NCBI GenBank assembly: GCA_013215445.1
Contig: JABSRA010000009.1
Span: 32,702-96,701, forward strand
Reading direction: 5' to 3'
From: Oceanospirillaceae bacterium
GTDB lineage: Bacteria > Pseudomonadota > Gammaproteobacteria > Pseudomonadales > Balneatricaceae
Length of the DNA: 64,000 nt
A program made the position numbers and the translations under genes. Below the pieces are notes generated by a model. The model ran no database searches. It saw nothing but the letters and a program-made list of their open reading frames with translations, and was not told the origin of the DNA. This document shows, one piece after another, positions 53,803 through 63,651 of this stretch. The stretch's first letter is position 1; each line of letters opens with the position of its first letter.

Positions 53803-54641
53803 AAGTGATTAACGCTCTCTCTAAACTTTGTATCAACTTAACTTGGGCTGCGCGGATTGGACTGTTTAGTCTGTGTATCTTTGCCTTGGCCGCTATCTTT
53901 GCTCCTATAGTCTCCCCCTATGATCCGCATGCTATTGTCGGGGATGTGTGGGAGCCGCTATCGGCTAGCTTCTGGCTGGGCACCGATCAGCTGGGCCGAG
54001 ACTTACTGTCACGGTTGATCCACGGCGCACGTAATACTTTCTTTATTGCCGGTGCAGCGACTTTACTGTCCTTTTTTATGGGGACCTTTCTCGGTTTTCT
54101 GGCGGCTGTTAGCGGCGGAAAAGCAGATCAATTATTAAGTCGTCTCAACGACTTAATGATGGCGATACCGACGCTAATTTTTGCCTTAGTGGTACTCTCG
54201 GTATTACCGGCCAACATGATCGTGCTTATTTTAGTAATGGGCGTGTTAGATTCTACCCGGGTATTTCGCTTATCCCGCGCTGTGGCCGTTGATATTGTGG
54301 TGATGGACTTTGTCGAATCTGCCCGTCTACGAGGGGAGAAAACCCTGTGGATTATCTTTCGTGAAATACTGCCCAATGCCCTCTCACCGCTGTTCGCTGA
54401 GTTCGGTTTACGCTTCGCCTTTGCGGTGTTATTCCTCAGCACCTTGAGTTTTTTAGGCCTGGGAATTCAACCTCCCGATGCCGACTGGGGCTCTATGGTC
54501 AAAGAAAATAAAGACGGTATCGTCTTCGGCATACCCGCCGCGCTAATACCCGCTGCCGCTATTGCCATTTTAACCATCAGTATCAACTTAGTAGTGGACT
54601 CTATCTTAAGCCGTACTAGTAGTTTAAAGGGAGGCAGATAA
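53799..54641 (+). CDS. Dpp-type ABC transporter permease (DppC-like)
   Basis: Second permease, 280 aa: LGTDQLGRDLLSRLIHGARN is the signature DppC start, EAA-region LRGEKTLWIIFREILPNALSP, and LGLGIQPPDADWGSM near the C-terminus. Overlaps DppB by 4 bp and the ATPase gene by 1 bp. Confidence 0.92.
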   Translation: MKVINALSKLCINLTWAARIGLFSLCIFALAAIFAPIVSPYDPHAIVGDVWEPLSASFWLGTDQLGRDLLSRLIHGARNTFFIAGAATLLSFFMGTFLGFLAAVSGGKADQLLSRLNDLMMAIPTLIFALVVLSVLPANMIVLILVMGVLDSTRVFRLSRAVAVDIVVMDFVESARLRGEKTLWIIFREILPNALSPLFAEFGLRFAFAVLFLSTLSFLGLGIQPPDADWGSMVKENKDGIVFGIPAALIPAAAIAILTISINLVVDSILSRTSSLKGGR

Positions 54642-56281
54642 TGTCCGATTCACATTTTCTACAAGTGAGCAATTTGGAAGTTTCGGCAAGCATTAATATG
54701 CCGGGCGATAAACGCAAAAAAATCATCTTGGTCGATAATATTTCCTTTAATTTACAGCGCGGCGAAGTGATTGGCTTAATCGGCGAGTCCGGTGCCGGTA
54801 AATCTACGATAGGTTTGGCAGCGTTAGCCTTTGCCCGCAGCGGCTGTGGAATAACTGGCGGCAGCATAAAAATAAATGGTCTTGATATACTGTCACTGTC
54901 GGATAGAGAGAAAAATAAAATTCGCGGCACGCAAGTCGCCTATGTAGCGCAATCCGCTGCGGCCGCTTTTAACCCCGCTCATCGCATTGGCGATCAAGTG
55001 ATTGAAGTGGCTATTCAACACAAGCTCATGAGTAAAAAGCAGGCACTGAGCTACGCTAATGACTTGTATGCAAAGCTCGGTTTACCGGATCCTGAGAATT
55101 TCGGCAGGCGCTATCCGCATCAAGTGTCGGGCGGTCAATTACAAAGGGCCATGACGGTGATGGCACTGTGCGCCAAACCCGATTTAATTATCTTTGACGA
55201 GCCGACCACCGCCCTGGATGTCACCACCCAAATTGAAGTACTGGCCACCATTAAGAACGCCATCAAAGACACGGGAGTAGCGGCGCTTTATATCACTCAC
55301 GATCTGGCAGTAGTCGCCCAAGTTTCTGATTTTATTATGGTTTTGCGCCAAGGAAAAATGATCGAATTCGGTACTACCGATGCAATCATTAATCACGCCC
55401 AACAAAAATATACGCAGGAACTGGTCTCCATTAGAGTCGCTGAAAAAATAGAGCAAGCCCAACCCAGTGTCCGACCTCTGTTAGAGATCAATCATATTGA
55501 TGCGGCCTACGATGGCTCAAACAAAGTACTTGAGGATGTCACCCTGCATCTACATGCCGGTCAGACGCTGTCGATTGTCGGAGAATCAGGTTCAGGAAAA
55601 TCTACCTTGGCAAGAGTCATCACTGGTCTCTTGTCCCCCCTGCAAGGCAACATTGTATTTCAGGGCGTCGAGCTATCAGCCGAGTTGAAAAATCGCGACA
55701 TAGAGCAACTCAGAGAGCTGCAAATGATCTACCAAATGGCGGATGTCGCCATGAACCCCAGGCATACCATTGGCCAGATAATCGGCCGCCCTATCGAATT
55801 CTACCACGGTATCAAGGGTGCCCAACAACGGCGTGAAACCATTGAGCTACTAGACCAAATAGAACTGGGTGAAAAGTATATTGACCGCTACCCCGCCGAA
55901 CTTTCAGGGGGGCAAAAACAGCGAGTCTGTATCGCCCGCGCGCTGGCGGCAAAACCTTCGTTAATCATCTGCGATGAAGTGACCTCAGCCCTCGACCCAC
56001 TGGTTGCCGATGGTATTTTACAGTTATTAATGAGCTTACAAAAAGAACACAACTATGCCTACTTATTCATCACTCATGACCTGGCCACCGTCAAAGCTAT
56101 CTCCGACAGTATTGCGGTAATGTATCAGGGATCACTAGTGCGCTTTGGCCAAAAATCAGCGGTACTGTCACCGCCCTTTGACGATTATACGCAAATGCTG
56201 CTCTCTTCAGTGCCGGAGATGGAACTGGGCTGGTTAGAGCGAATTTTGGCCAGCCGCAAAATGCAATCTGCAGACCATTAA
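54641..56281 (+). CDS. Dpp-type ABC transporter ATPase, fused two-domain
   Basis: 546 aa with two complete ATPase domains (about 1-265 and 280-546), so the DppD and DppF roles are in one protein as in GsiA/YejF. Domain 1: GESGAGKST, signature VSGGQLQRAMTVM, FDEPTTALD. Domain 2: GESGSGKST, signature LSGGQKQRVCIARAL, CDEVTSALD. Both switch histidines (YITHDLA, FITHDLA) are intact, so both sites could hydrolyse ATP. Confidence 0.92.
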   Translation: MSDSHFLQVSNLEVSASINMPGDKRKKIILVDNISFNLQRGEVIGLIGESGAGKSTIGLAALAFARSGCGITGGSIKINGLDILSLSDREKNKIRGTQVAYVAQSAAAAFNPAHRIGDQVIEVAIQHKLMSKKQALSYANDLYAKLGLPDPENFGRRYPHQVSGGQLQRAMTVMALCAKPDLIIFDEPTTALDVTTQIEVLATIKNAIKDTGVAALYITHDLAVVAQVSDFIMVLRQGKMIEFGTTDAIINHAQQKYTQELVSIRVAEKIEQAQPSVRPLLEINHIDAAYDGSNKVLEDVTLHLHAGQTLSIVGESGSGKSTLARVITGLLSPLQGNIVFQGVELSAELKNRDIEQLRELQMIYQMADVAMNPRHTIGQIIGRPIEFYHGIKGAQQRRETIELLDQIELGEKYIDRYPAELSGGQKQRVCIARALAAKPSLIICDEVTSALDPLVADGILQLLMSLQKEHNYAYLFITHDLATVKAISDSIAVMYQGSLVRFGQKSAVLSPPFDDYTQMLLSSVPEMELGWLERILASRKMQSADH

Positions 56282-56308
56282 ATAGTACTAATCCCCTGAA
56301 GGATCACT

Positions 56309-57013
56309 GTGAAGATAACCGGCATTTTATTTGATAAAGACGGTACGCTCATTGATTTCATGGCCTCTTGGATGCCGGCAATCACTGAAGCTGCCAACTA
56401 TTTTGCCAACGACAAACCCGATGTCGTTGAAAAAATGTTAACCGCCTCTGGCTATAACCTACAGACGCACAGCATTGAGGCGGGATCTTTGCTCGCCGCG
56501 GCCAACAATCAACAAATCGCCGCTTGCTGGAGCCAGTTTTTAAACATTGAAGCCGACAGTAGCATGCTCGCCAAACTGGAGGAAATATTTCAACACCACA
56601 ATTTGCGTAGCTGTGTCGCGGTCACTGATTTACCTTCCCTCTTTAACGAACTGCGCTCACGCGGGATTAAATTGGGACTCGCCACCAGCGACAGTGAGCG
56701 CGGTGCGAAAAAAACCTTAGAGGCTTTAAAAGTCGCCCAGCAACTAGATTTTGTCTGCGGCTACGATAGCGGCTTTGGCATTAAACCAGAGGCGGGCATG
56801 GTGCAGGCATTTTGCAAAGCGGTGCAGCTAGACGTACAGCAAATAATGGTCGTGGGAGACAATACTCACGATCTGCACATGGCACACAACGCAGGCGCTA
56901 GATTAGCCGTTGGGGTGCTCACCGGCACCAGCAAAGCGGTTAACCTGCACGAAGCAGACTATATTTTAGATAATATCGCCGACATACCCGAGCTTCTGGA
57001 CAATATTCTTTAA
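56309..57013 (+). CDS. HAD-superfamily phosphatase
   Basis: 234-aa cytoplasmic HAD hydrolase. Motif I DKDGT (Asp8, Asp10 in FDKDGTLIDF), motif II Ser/Thr in LGLATSDS, motif III Lys in GFGIKPEAG and motif IV GDNTHDL. The alpha-helical cap inserted after motif I is of the Gph/phosphoglycolate phosphatase class. GTG start with AGGA 5 nt upstream. Fourth-to-last position in an operon with the importer, so it probably acts on an imported phosphate ester or a breakdown product. Confidence 0.85.
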   Translation: MKITGILFDKDGTLIDFMASWMPAITEAANYFANDKPDVVEKMLTASGYNLQTHSIEAGSLLAAANNQQIAACWSQFLNIEADSSMLAKLEEIFQHHNLRSCVAVTDLPSLFNELRSRGIKLGLATSDSERGAKKTLEALKVAQQLDFVCGYDSGFGIKPEAGMVQAFCKAVQLDVQQIMVVGDNTHDLHMAHNAGARLAVGVLTGTSKAVNLHEADYILDNIADIPELLDNIL

Positions 57014-57039
57014 CTCCCTACCCAATAGAGTAATGCACT

Positions 57040-58272
57040 ATGAACAAACTCATATTAATCATGGTTGATGGTATCAGTAGTGAACATTTTCAACGCATCC
57101 GCCATCAACTGCCACACTTAGATCAGCTCGCAAAACAGGGGACTTATATCAAAGCCTTGACCCCGGAAACCTGTGGTACTTCTTTTCCAGGTCGCACCTC
57201 GATGATCGTCGGTCGCCCCGCATCTGAGCACGGTATCTATGGTAATCGTATCTGGGATGGCGAAGTATTTCGCTGGTCAAACCCCTACGATGTTCGCACT
57301 GAAACGCTGGCCTCCCTCACTAAAAACGCGGGCGGCGACGTGGTTAATATGGGTTTCGGTATGGTGCGCCCAGAAGACTGTAATTTGTATGTTAGCCCTT
57401 GGTGGGTCGAGCATGTAGGCAGTAACACAGCAGATGGCAGCCCGCATCCGGCCAATCAAAATTGGTCAATGCGCTCTAGAAATCTCGACCCACAGCAGCG
57501 TCTAGCGGCTCTTGGACTCGATGCAAACAATATCGTTAACCCCTGTACCAATAACAGCCAAGTACTATCCTTAGGCATACTCGCCGACTACCAACTATTG
57601 GAAATGGCCGCGCATGTCATCGCCGCTAATCCTCCTGATCTATTGATGTTAGAAGTGGCTATCACTGATTATTTTTTACACGAGTATGGCGCTGCAAATC
57701 CGATCACAGAAATGTCGTTGCGCACCGCCGATGCACAAATCGGCACCTTGCTAGAGAGGCTGCGTCAAAGCGGTCAACTAGACCAATACAATTTTGCCAT
57801 CATGAGTGACCACGGTCATCACCTAATGCGCGATTGCATTCACTGTGATGTCCTGCTACCTGAAGGTTGTCGCTGGTCAAGTGAGGGCAGTATGCTGTTC
57901 GTGGCCCCCAGATCCAGTGAAGAGCGGGAAACAGTGACCCAGATCTTACTTGAACAAGGCATGGAGGTTTGGTCTGAGCCCCTACTGCCCGACGCGCTCA
58001 AAAATGAAATATTAGTCTTTAGCTGCCCTGAGGGGCTATACATCAGTTTTGAAAAAGATTCGCAAAATACCGGAGAAGTTAACGGTATCTCCCACTATCA
58101 ATCGAATCACGGCATGCGCCCTGGTACTAAAGAAGATTATCGGTTCTGCATTTTCGCCGGTCCCAATGTGCCGCAACAGCAAATTGAATTTGCTCAGGCA
58201 ATACAAGTGGCACCGACCATGGCTGCAATCATGGGGGTAGCCACCCCCTGGAGTGCCCAGTCTCTGATATAA
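57040..58272 (+). CDS. Alkaline-phosphatase-superfamily hydrolase (PDE/nucleotide pyrophosphatase type)
   Basis: 410 aa, metal-dependent hydrolase of phospho- or phosphono-esters. Core motifs: MVDG (metal Asp9), the nucleophile Thr in SFPGRTSMIVGRPASEHGIYG, metal ligands in ITDYFLHEYG, MSDHGHH and HYQSNHGMRPG. This is the PF01663 group with NPP phosphodiesterases and phosphonoacetate hydrolase. Lacks a signal peptide, so it works in the cytoplasm after import. Last gene of the importer operon (26 bp after the HAD gene). Specific substrate unknown. Confidence 0.87.
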   Translation: MNKLILIMVDGISSEHFQRIRHQLPHLDQLAKQGTYIKALTPETCGTSFPGRTSMIVGRPASEHGIYGNRIWDGEVFRWSNPYDVRTETLASLTKNAGGDVVNMGFGMVRPEDCNLYVSPWWVEHVGSNTADGSPHPANQNWSMRSRNLDPQQRLAALGLDANNIVNPCTNNSQVLSLGILADYQLLEMAAHVIAANPPDLLMLEVAITDYFLHEYGAANPITEMSLRTADAQIGTLLERLRQSGQLDQYNFAIMSDHGHHLMRDCIHCDVLLPEGCRWSSEGSMLFVAPRSSEERETVTQILLEQGMEVWSEPLLPDALKNEILVFSCPEGLYISFEKDSQNTGEVNGISHYQSNHGMRPGTKEDYRFCIFAGPNVPQQQIEFAQAIQVAPTMAAIMGVATPWSAQSLI

Positions 58273-58579
58273 CCTTAGCCTGAATACATAGGATGATTGT
58301 TTAACCTCAGTTACAATTATCCCTATTGTTAAGGGGTGTGCGCACCAGCGTGCGTCCCTCTGAAAAATGCAGGGTGCTACTCTTTAAGTGCCAGATGAGT
58401 AACACTGGTGATTAATAGGGTTATCGAAAAGGTTGTTAGCTGACAGCACCGGCCTCTAGGATCAGTATGCCCTATTGCCATAGAGCCCCATGATCAACAA
58501 TCAGCTTGATATCAGCAGGGGCTTGTATCACCTCGTGAGAAAGCATTAGCCCCTGACAGGTAAGGTACGATAAGCGCAG
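58273..58579. other. Intergenic region after the importer operon
   Basis: 307 bp. A GC-rich dyad around 58335-58355 (GTGTGCGCACCAGCGTGCGT) could form a short hairpin. I see no gene and no clear intrinsic terminator. Confidence 0.35.
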
Positions 58580-59005
58580 TTACACCGCAGCGATCACCTG
58601 CTGCTGTTTCACTTGTAACGCTAGCCAAGCCTTTGCCTCGCTTTCTTGATGCTCTGTAAAATGTTGGTATTTATCTCCGGCAGTCGTATATATATCTTTA
58701 AAATGACTCTCAACTAGCAGCGGAACACTGCACTGTTTAATGATAAAAGCAGTGGCAACACGTCCCTTGAGCCTATCCTCCCTAATAAATTCAATTAGTT
58801 TAAGCCGCGCCTCGGGAACACACATTGAATCACCTTTTATGATGACTAATACCGCCCAAGTCTTGTTGAAAAGGCTCTCCAGTCCTCTCTGTGCTGCAAC
58901 GGGAATATGCAGTATCGCATCGAGATTCCACGGCCCCTCACCTTCAACAATTAATAGGTTGTTCTCAAACGAAAAAATCCTCTCTCCATGCATGGCTGGT
59001 TTCAT
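58580..59005 (-). CDS. Hypothetical protein, possibly STAS-like
   Basis: 141-aa soluble protein with no cysteine-rich or membrane segment. The alternation of beta stretches (NNLLIVEGEGPW; WAVLVIIKGDSM; VATAFIIKQ) and helices resembles SpoIIAA/STAS folds, but similarity is weak, so I leave it unassigned. AGGAT precedes the ATG. Stands alone, between two intergenic stretches of about 300 bp. Confidence 0.62.
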   Translation of the reverse strand: MKPAMHGERIFSFENNLLIVEGEGPWNLDAILHIPVAAQRGLESLFNKTWAVLVIIKGDSMCVPEARLKLIEFIREDRLKGRVATAFIIKQCSVPLLVESHFKDIYTTAGDKYQHFTEHQESEAKAWLALQVKQQQVIAAV

Positions 59006-59379
59006 TTTCTCATCCTATACAGTTAATCCTTATCGATCTTATACAAATCACAGTAGTCCCCACCATTCGTTATTATTTTTTTGGGGGGCTCTTTTAGATA
59101 AAATAGCACCATTGATCAGTACCAAGAACGGTCTTATTTATATGATCAAATTCTTGGTAAATCCTGACCAGGGTTACTTTATGCTATATCTCTAACCTGA
59201 AATGAAAATTGTTTAGCCCAGGAGAAATATATTTTCAACTTTCTATCAATATACAACGGTGTAAACATCACTATTATTTTTTGGGCGATTGTAAAATAGT
59301 GACTAAAACTGCCATTTCTAATAAGTTTGGCGAAACCCCTGTTAAAGGATAATCACAAGCTCGGAATTTATTGTAAATC
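59006..59379. other. Intergenic region
   Basis: 374 bp, AT-rich. Includes a T-rich then G-rich run at 59078-59090. No gene or clear regulatory dyad. Confidence 0.3.
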
Positions 59380-59964
59380 TCATTGAGCAGATTTTTCTAA
59401 TATTATCGGCTTGACGATAGCCCTACCATCAACACCGAAAAATGGATTAGGCCGACCTTTACCCTGAATCTTCCACTTCAGTATTTTACTGATTGCCAGC
59501 CACATCAGCTTAAATTTTTGCCTAGCCAAAGTATCTCTATCGGGTAAACCTTGCTTTGCGCCTTGTACATTGAACGCACCGATTAAGGGACCTAGTGTTG
59601 CTTGGATATTTTGATCGGGCGCAAAAAAACTGTGTATTATGCCCACAAAGGGCACCTTTAAAGCAATCGTATTAGCCACAGGTGTATTACAACAACTGGT
59701 ATACCAGCGATAAAGACCTTTTTTGCGTAATCTCAAACAGGCGAGATATTCTGCGCCCTGCTCAATTTTCAACATGCTGGGCGCTACCTGTAATACATCG
59801 GTACCGCCAAATTCATTTAAAATCGATGGGTCTGCCGATAAATGATTGGAGAATGCCTGGCAATCCGCACAATAACAGACTAGATAATTACCCTTGTCAG
59901 GCGTTATACCCTCTACTCGTCCCGTCACTTTTCCGCATTTACAGCTAAGTTTTAACTCGCCCAC
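59380..59964 (-). CDS. DUF6151/GFA-like zinc-binding protein
   Basis: 194 aa. Cysteine pattern LSCKCGKVTGRV, then CYCADCQAFSNHL, then YTSCCNTPVANT is that of glutathione-dependent formaldehyde-activating (Mss4-like) zinc folds; the remaining C-terminal region fits DUF6151. GTG start with GGAG 7 nt upstream. Function unknown; GFA homologues are often of uncertain activity. Confidence 0.75.
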   Translation of the reverse strand: MGELKLSCKCGKVTGRVEGITPDKGNYLVCYCADCQAFSNHLSADPSILNEFGGTDVLQVAPSMLKIEQGAEYLACLRLRKKGLYRWYTSCCNTPVANTIALKVPFVGIIHSFFAPDQNIQATLGPLIGAFNVQGAKQGLPDRDTLARQKFKLMWLAISKILKWKIQGKGRPNPFFGVDGRAIVKPIILEKSAQ

Positions 59965-60259
59965 CTCACTTCTCCCTATTGATCAAATCTAATAAATAAA
60001 TGATAACACAGACAAAACATTCGCCGTTCATTTTACATTAATATAATTGCTGGTTTTATGCTGAGCATAGAGATCTTATCTATGGGCAATCTTACCTTAG
60101 GCAGCTTCTGTATATATCCGCGATCGTTGCTGTGGGTAGTTAATTCAAAAAGAAATCTTAACCTGCTACACTCAGCTACTTCAATTTTTTAATTAAGAGT
60201 TATGGAAGAGATCAGTGGGTCTTAAACTCATCGGCTCCCTATATACGTTGGCATAGACT

Positions 60260-61168
60260 ATGAAAAGAGCTGCTATTTTTTTTACCATTTTATGCTGCGC
60301 CAGCCATGCCTTTAGCTCTGAGACCATCATTCGGGTCAGTTTTCTCGAAGCTGATCGTCAAGATGAAGCAAATTATTTTGCCAGCATGACCAATTATTAC
60401 ATTGGCTTACTTAAACTATCCCTTGACCAAACGCTGCCCACTGATGGACCCTATCGTATTCAAAACTCCGGTATCACCATGTCACAGCGCCGAGCTTTCG
60501 AGGCACTTCGACAAGATAATATTGATATTTTCTGGAGTATGACTTCAGTAGCTAGAGAGAAAATTGCGCTACCGGTACGCATCCCATTATTGAAGGGGAT
60601 GCTGGGCCACCGGGTATTCATCATTAGGGACGATGATCAGTTTCGCTTTGATCAGATCAAAAACCTTGAGGATTTAACGTTTATGGTGGCGGGCCAAGGC
60701 GTTAACTGGCCTGATTATGACATTCTAAAAATGAATGGTCTAAAGGTGATAGGCGGTTCTTCTTACAGTGGTTTGTTCAGCATGCTTCAGCGCGGTCGGT
60801 TTGACTATTTTCCACGGGGAATCAATGAGCCCTGGACTGAGATCATTACCCATAAAGAAAAAAACCTTAGCGTTGAGAAAAATTTACTACTGCGATATGC
60901 AGCGCCTATATACTTTTTTATCAGCAACCATAATACTGAGTTACGCAATAGATTGACTCGCGGATTACAACTTGCTATTGAAAACGGAGCCTTTCACAAC
61001 TTCATCTATAACCACCCTGCGATTAAAAACATTCTCAATAAAATTGATCTTAAAAAAAGAGTGATATTTAACCTCAAAAGTAATTTAACCCCTGAGAGCG
61101 CTGCCATTTTAGGCGACAAAAAACTTTGGTATCAACCGGGTGAAGAAGATAAATGGATAAAAAATTAG
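60260..61168 (+). CDS. Orphan periplasmic binding-like protein
   Basis: 302 aa with a signal peptide of about 19 residues (cleavage after AFS). The body resembles family 3 substrate-binding proteins (DIFWSMTSVAREKIALPVRI; LTFMVAGQGVNWPDYDIL; GRFDYFPRGINEPW). As with 44941, no transporter partner is nearby. An unassigned extracytoplasmic protein, common type in marine gammaproteobacteria. Confidence 0.72.
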   Translation: MKRAAIFFTILCCASHAFSSETIIRVSFLEADRQDEANYFASMTNYYIGLLKLSLDQTLPTDGPYRIQNSGITMSQRRAFEALRQDNIDIFWSMTSVAREKIALPVRIPLLKGMLGHRVFIIRDDDQFRFDQIKNLEDLTFMVAGQGVNWPDYDILKMNGLKVIGGSSYSGLFSMLQRGRFDYFPRGINEPWTEIITHKEKNLSVEKNLLLRYAAPIYFFISNHNTELRNRLTRGLQLAIENGAFHNFIYNHPAIKNILNKIDLKKRVIFNLKSNLTPESAAILGDKKLWYQPGEEDKWIKN

Positions 61169-61338
61169 CGCTACTCGATCCTATCAAATAGCGTCTTCAC
61201 CCCAAGCCAGTATGTTGCTCGCGTTACCACCCACTGGGCAATAACACTCTCTTCAACTATGCTAATTTTCATCTGATAGCTATCCTTAACTAAAGTATAT
61301 CTTGGCCTCTAAGCTAACGACTAATGGCCCAACACTTG

Positions 61339-61920
61339 CTAACTTTCTGACTTTGCTAACGCGTAATCCGCAAAAGGCGGAAACCGCGCTATCAGTTCTG
61401 CACTTCCCAACTCGCGTAAAAACGCGATGTTACGCGCGGGGATCGCATCGGGATTGGGATGCCTAGCCAGTACCTCGCTCATCTGTTGCTCGCGAATGAT
61501 ATGGACGATCGGGTAGGGGGATCTATTGCTCCAGTGGCTCAAATCATCGGCATCTACCCCGGCAAATAAATACTGAGGATGAAAGCTGGCCAGTTGCAAT
61601 ACGCCACTGTGTCCGGCGCTATCGAGTAATCTTTCACACTCGGCTAAAAAGTCCAAATACTCATAAAAATCATCTAAGCCACTGGGATAAATAATCAGCG
61701 ATGTCGCTATATCAGTGTCTTTGGCCTGTGCAATCAAGGCTAATTGTTCGGCAAAAAACGTCAATAATGATGAGTGGTGACTCTGCTGGGTAATGGCGTA
61801 GTGAACACCCCCGGCCCTGGCCACAGGCTTGGCAAAGGGACACAAATTCATGCCGATTACCACTTTTTCTAGCCAGGCTGAACAGAGTGCCAATTGTTGT
61901 TGTTCGGTCTTGTTCTGCAT
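61339..61920 (-). CDS. DUF1415 family protein
   Basis: 193-aa cytoplasmic protein. The start LEKVVIGMNLCPFAKPV and the later LASFHPQYLFAGVDADDLSHWSNRSPYP are the conserved parts of DUF1415; the NLCPFA cysteine is invariant in what I know of the family. Function unknown. Divergent from ubiC. Confidence 0.85.
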   Translation of the reverse strand: MQNKTEQQQLALCSAWLEKVVIGMNLCPFAKPVARAGGVHYAITQQSHHSSLLTFFAEQLALIAQAKDTDIATSLIIYPSGLDDFYEYLDFLAECERLLDSAGHSGVLQLASFHPQYLFAGVDADDLSHWSNRSPYPIVHIIREQQMSEVLARHPNPDAIPARNIAFLRELGSAELIARFPPFADYALAKSES

Positions 61921-62059
61921 TTAATTATTGCTCTATTATACGATTGTCTGCTGTATTCAAATCTGATAAATCGTTATCATCAGCCCTGCAAAAGCAAGGA
62001 TCTTTATCACACCCTATTTTATCAGATTTTTATCTGTAGGCGCTGGCCAGGAGCAAGGT

Positions 62060-62641
62060 TTGTTCATCAAAGACACTTTATTAGCGATAAACTTTGACAC
62101 CCGCTGGAGCACCTACCAACGCCCAACTAATTTGCAAGCACCGCGCCCATGGCGACAGTGGCTGTTAGATAGAGGTTCGCTAACTACGCATTTAATTGCC
62201 GCCAGTAACAACCATTTCAAGGTGGCATTAAAACAGCAGGGCTGGGCTATTCCCTATCGCAGTGAAGCTAAGGCTCTTAAACTAAAAAACCGCCAGGCAG
62301 CGCTAATTCGCGAGGTAGAGCTCATGGGTAATGAGCAAGTTTATGTGCTGGCGCGCACGGTCATTCCCGCTTCGACCTTAACCGGTAAATATCAGCAATT
62401 GGCCACTTTGGGCAACAAATCGCTCGGCAGTGTGCTTTTTTCTGACCCCAGCATGCGCCGCGGTACGTTTCAGATATGCCAACTCCGCTTGGATAACGGC
62501 GAAAAAGTCTGGGCGAGACGCTCGGTTTTTTATCTATCGGGTAAACCGCTATTGGTCTGCGAAGTCTTTTTACCTATACTGGCGAGTACTAATTACCAGC
62601 CCCCTCTTTTTGCCAAAGGCAACCATAGACTTCAACCATGA
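62060..62641 (+). CDS. ubiC: Chorismate pyruvate-lyase
   Basis: Converts chorismate to 4-hydroxybenzoate and pyruvate, the first committed step of ubiquinone synthesis. 193 aa. Family sequence: [15 protein letters not shown], then [20 protein letters not shown], then [14 protein letters not shown]. The start is TTG at 62060 with AGGAG 6 nt upstream; no ATG fits better. Overlaps ubiA by 4 bp. Confidence 0.88.
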   Translation: MFIKDTLLAINFDTRWSTYQRPTNLQAPRPWRQWLLDRGSLTTHLIAASNNHFKVALKQQGWAIPYRSEAKALKLKNRQAALIREVELMGNEQVYVLARTVIPASTLTGKYQQLATLGNKSLGSVLFSDPSMRRGTFQICQLRLDNGEKVWARRSVFYLSGKPLLVCEVFLPILASTNYQPPLFAKGNHRLQP

Positions 62642-63498
62642 CCCTCAAGCAGCGTTTTCAAATCTACCGACAACTGACCCGCTTTGACAAGCCTATCGGC
62701 AGCTACTTGCTGCTATGGCCCACCCTTTCTGCACTGTGGATTGCCAGTGCCGGTCCACCGGAGTTAGGCCTGCTAGTGGTGTTTGTACTGGGGGTATTTA
62801 TCACCCGTTCCGCCGGCTGCGTGATCAATGATATCGCCGATAGAAAAATCGACGGTAAGGTACTGCGCACCGCTAACCGACCGCTAGTCAAAAAATTAAT
62901 CTCCACTAAAGAGGCACTGGCTTTATTTGTCGTATTGATGGGCAGTGCTTTTGTGATGGTCTTGCTCACAACCAATACCATGACGGTCTACCTCTCTTTT
63001 GCCGCGCTAATCTTAGCCCTTAGCTACCCCTTTATGAAAAGAGTCACCCAACTGCCTCAACTGGTATTAGGGGCGGCCTTTGGTTTTGGTATTCCCATGG
63101 CCTTTAGCGCCGTTAATGAACAGCTACCCATGGTTGCCTGGCTGCTCTACTTTTCAAAAATAAGCTGGACAATCGCCTACGACACTATGTATGCCATGGT
63201 AGATAGAGACGATGATTTGAAAATTGGGGTAAAATCAACAGCCATTTTATTTGGCCAATACGATAATATAATCAATGCGTTATTGCAGTGTGTTACGTTA
63301 GCGCTGCTGGTCGTTGTAGGGCTAACTGAGCAATTAGGTGCTGCCTATTATTTAGGATTAGCCGCGATGGCAGGCTGCTTCTGTTATCAGCAATACTTAA
63401 CCCGCCATCGGCAACGCGAGTTATGCTTTAAAGCTTTTCTGAATAATCACTACGCGGGACTAGCAGTATTTATTGGCATCGTCATAGATTACCTGTAA
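62638..63498 (+). CDS. ubiA: 4-hydroxybenzoate octaprenyltransferase
   Basis: Membrane enzyme that prenylates 4-hydroxybenzoate. 286 aa, eight to nine hydrophobic segments. The first Asp-rich motif is [12 protein letters not shown] (63-74) and the second [38 protein letters not shown] is present as [20 protein letters not shown]. It overlaps ubiC by 4 bp. Confidence 0.93.
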   Translation: MTLKQRFQIYRQLTRFDKPIGSYLLLWPTLSALWIASAGPPELGLLVVFVLGVFITRSAGCVINDIADRKIDGKVLRTANRPLVKKLISTKEALALFVVLMGSAFVMVLLTTNTMTVYLSFAALILALSYPFMKRVTQLPQLVLGAAFGFGIPMAFSAVNEQLPMVAWLLYFSKISWTIAYDTMYAMVDRDDDLKIGVKSTAILFGQYDNIINALLQCVTLALLVVVGLTEQLGAAYYLGLAAMAGCFCYQQYLTRHRQRELCFKAFLNNHYAGLAVFIGIVIDYL

Positions 63499-63533
63499 CG
63501 GTGCAGCTGCACTCACTTTAGTTTTATTAGCAA

Positions 63534-63551
63534 CTGTAACAATATTGTCAC
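63534..63551 (+). promoter_or_regulatory. Pho box upstream of phoB
   Basis: CTGTAAC-AATA-TTGTCAC: second half matches the consensus TTGTCAC fully, the first half matches CTGTCAT at 5 of 7. An AT-rich -10 region (TAATAGTA) follows about 15-20 nt later. Lies 101 bp before the phoB start, in the place expected for autoregulation. Confidence 0.75.
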
Positions 63552-63651
63552 AAATTTAATTTTTAATAGTAGCTATTAAATAATAGGTTTCCGGCAACAT
63601 TGATCCCTGTTATATCAGAATATGTCACCGACATGGACGAAGAGGTTATAA

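Noticed and set aside
57040..58272. Phosphonoacetate hydrolase PhnA
   Set aside because: Same superfamily, but the chain does not follow PhnA closely; only PF01663 membership is supported.
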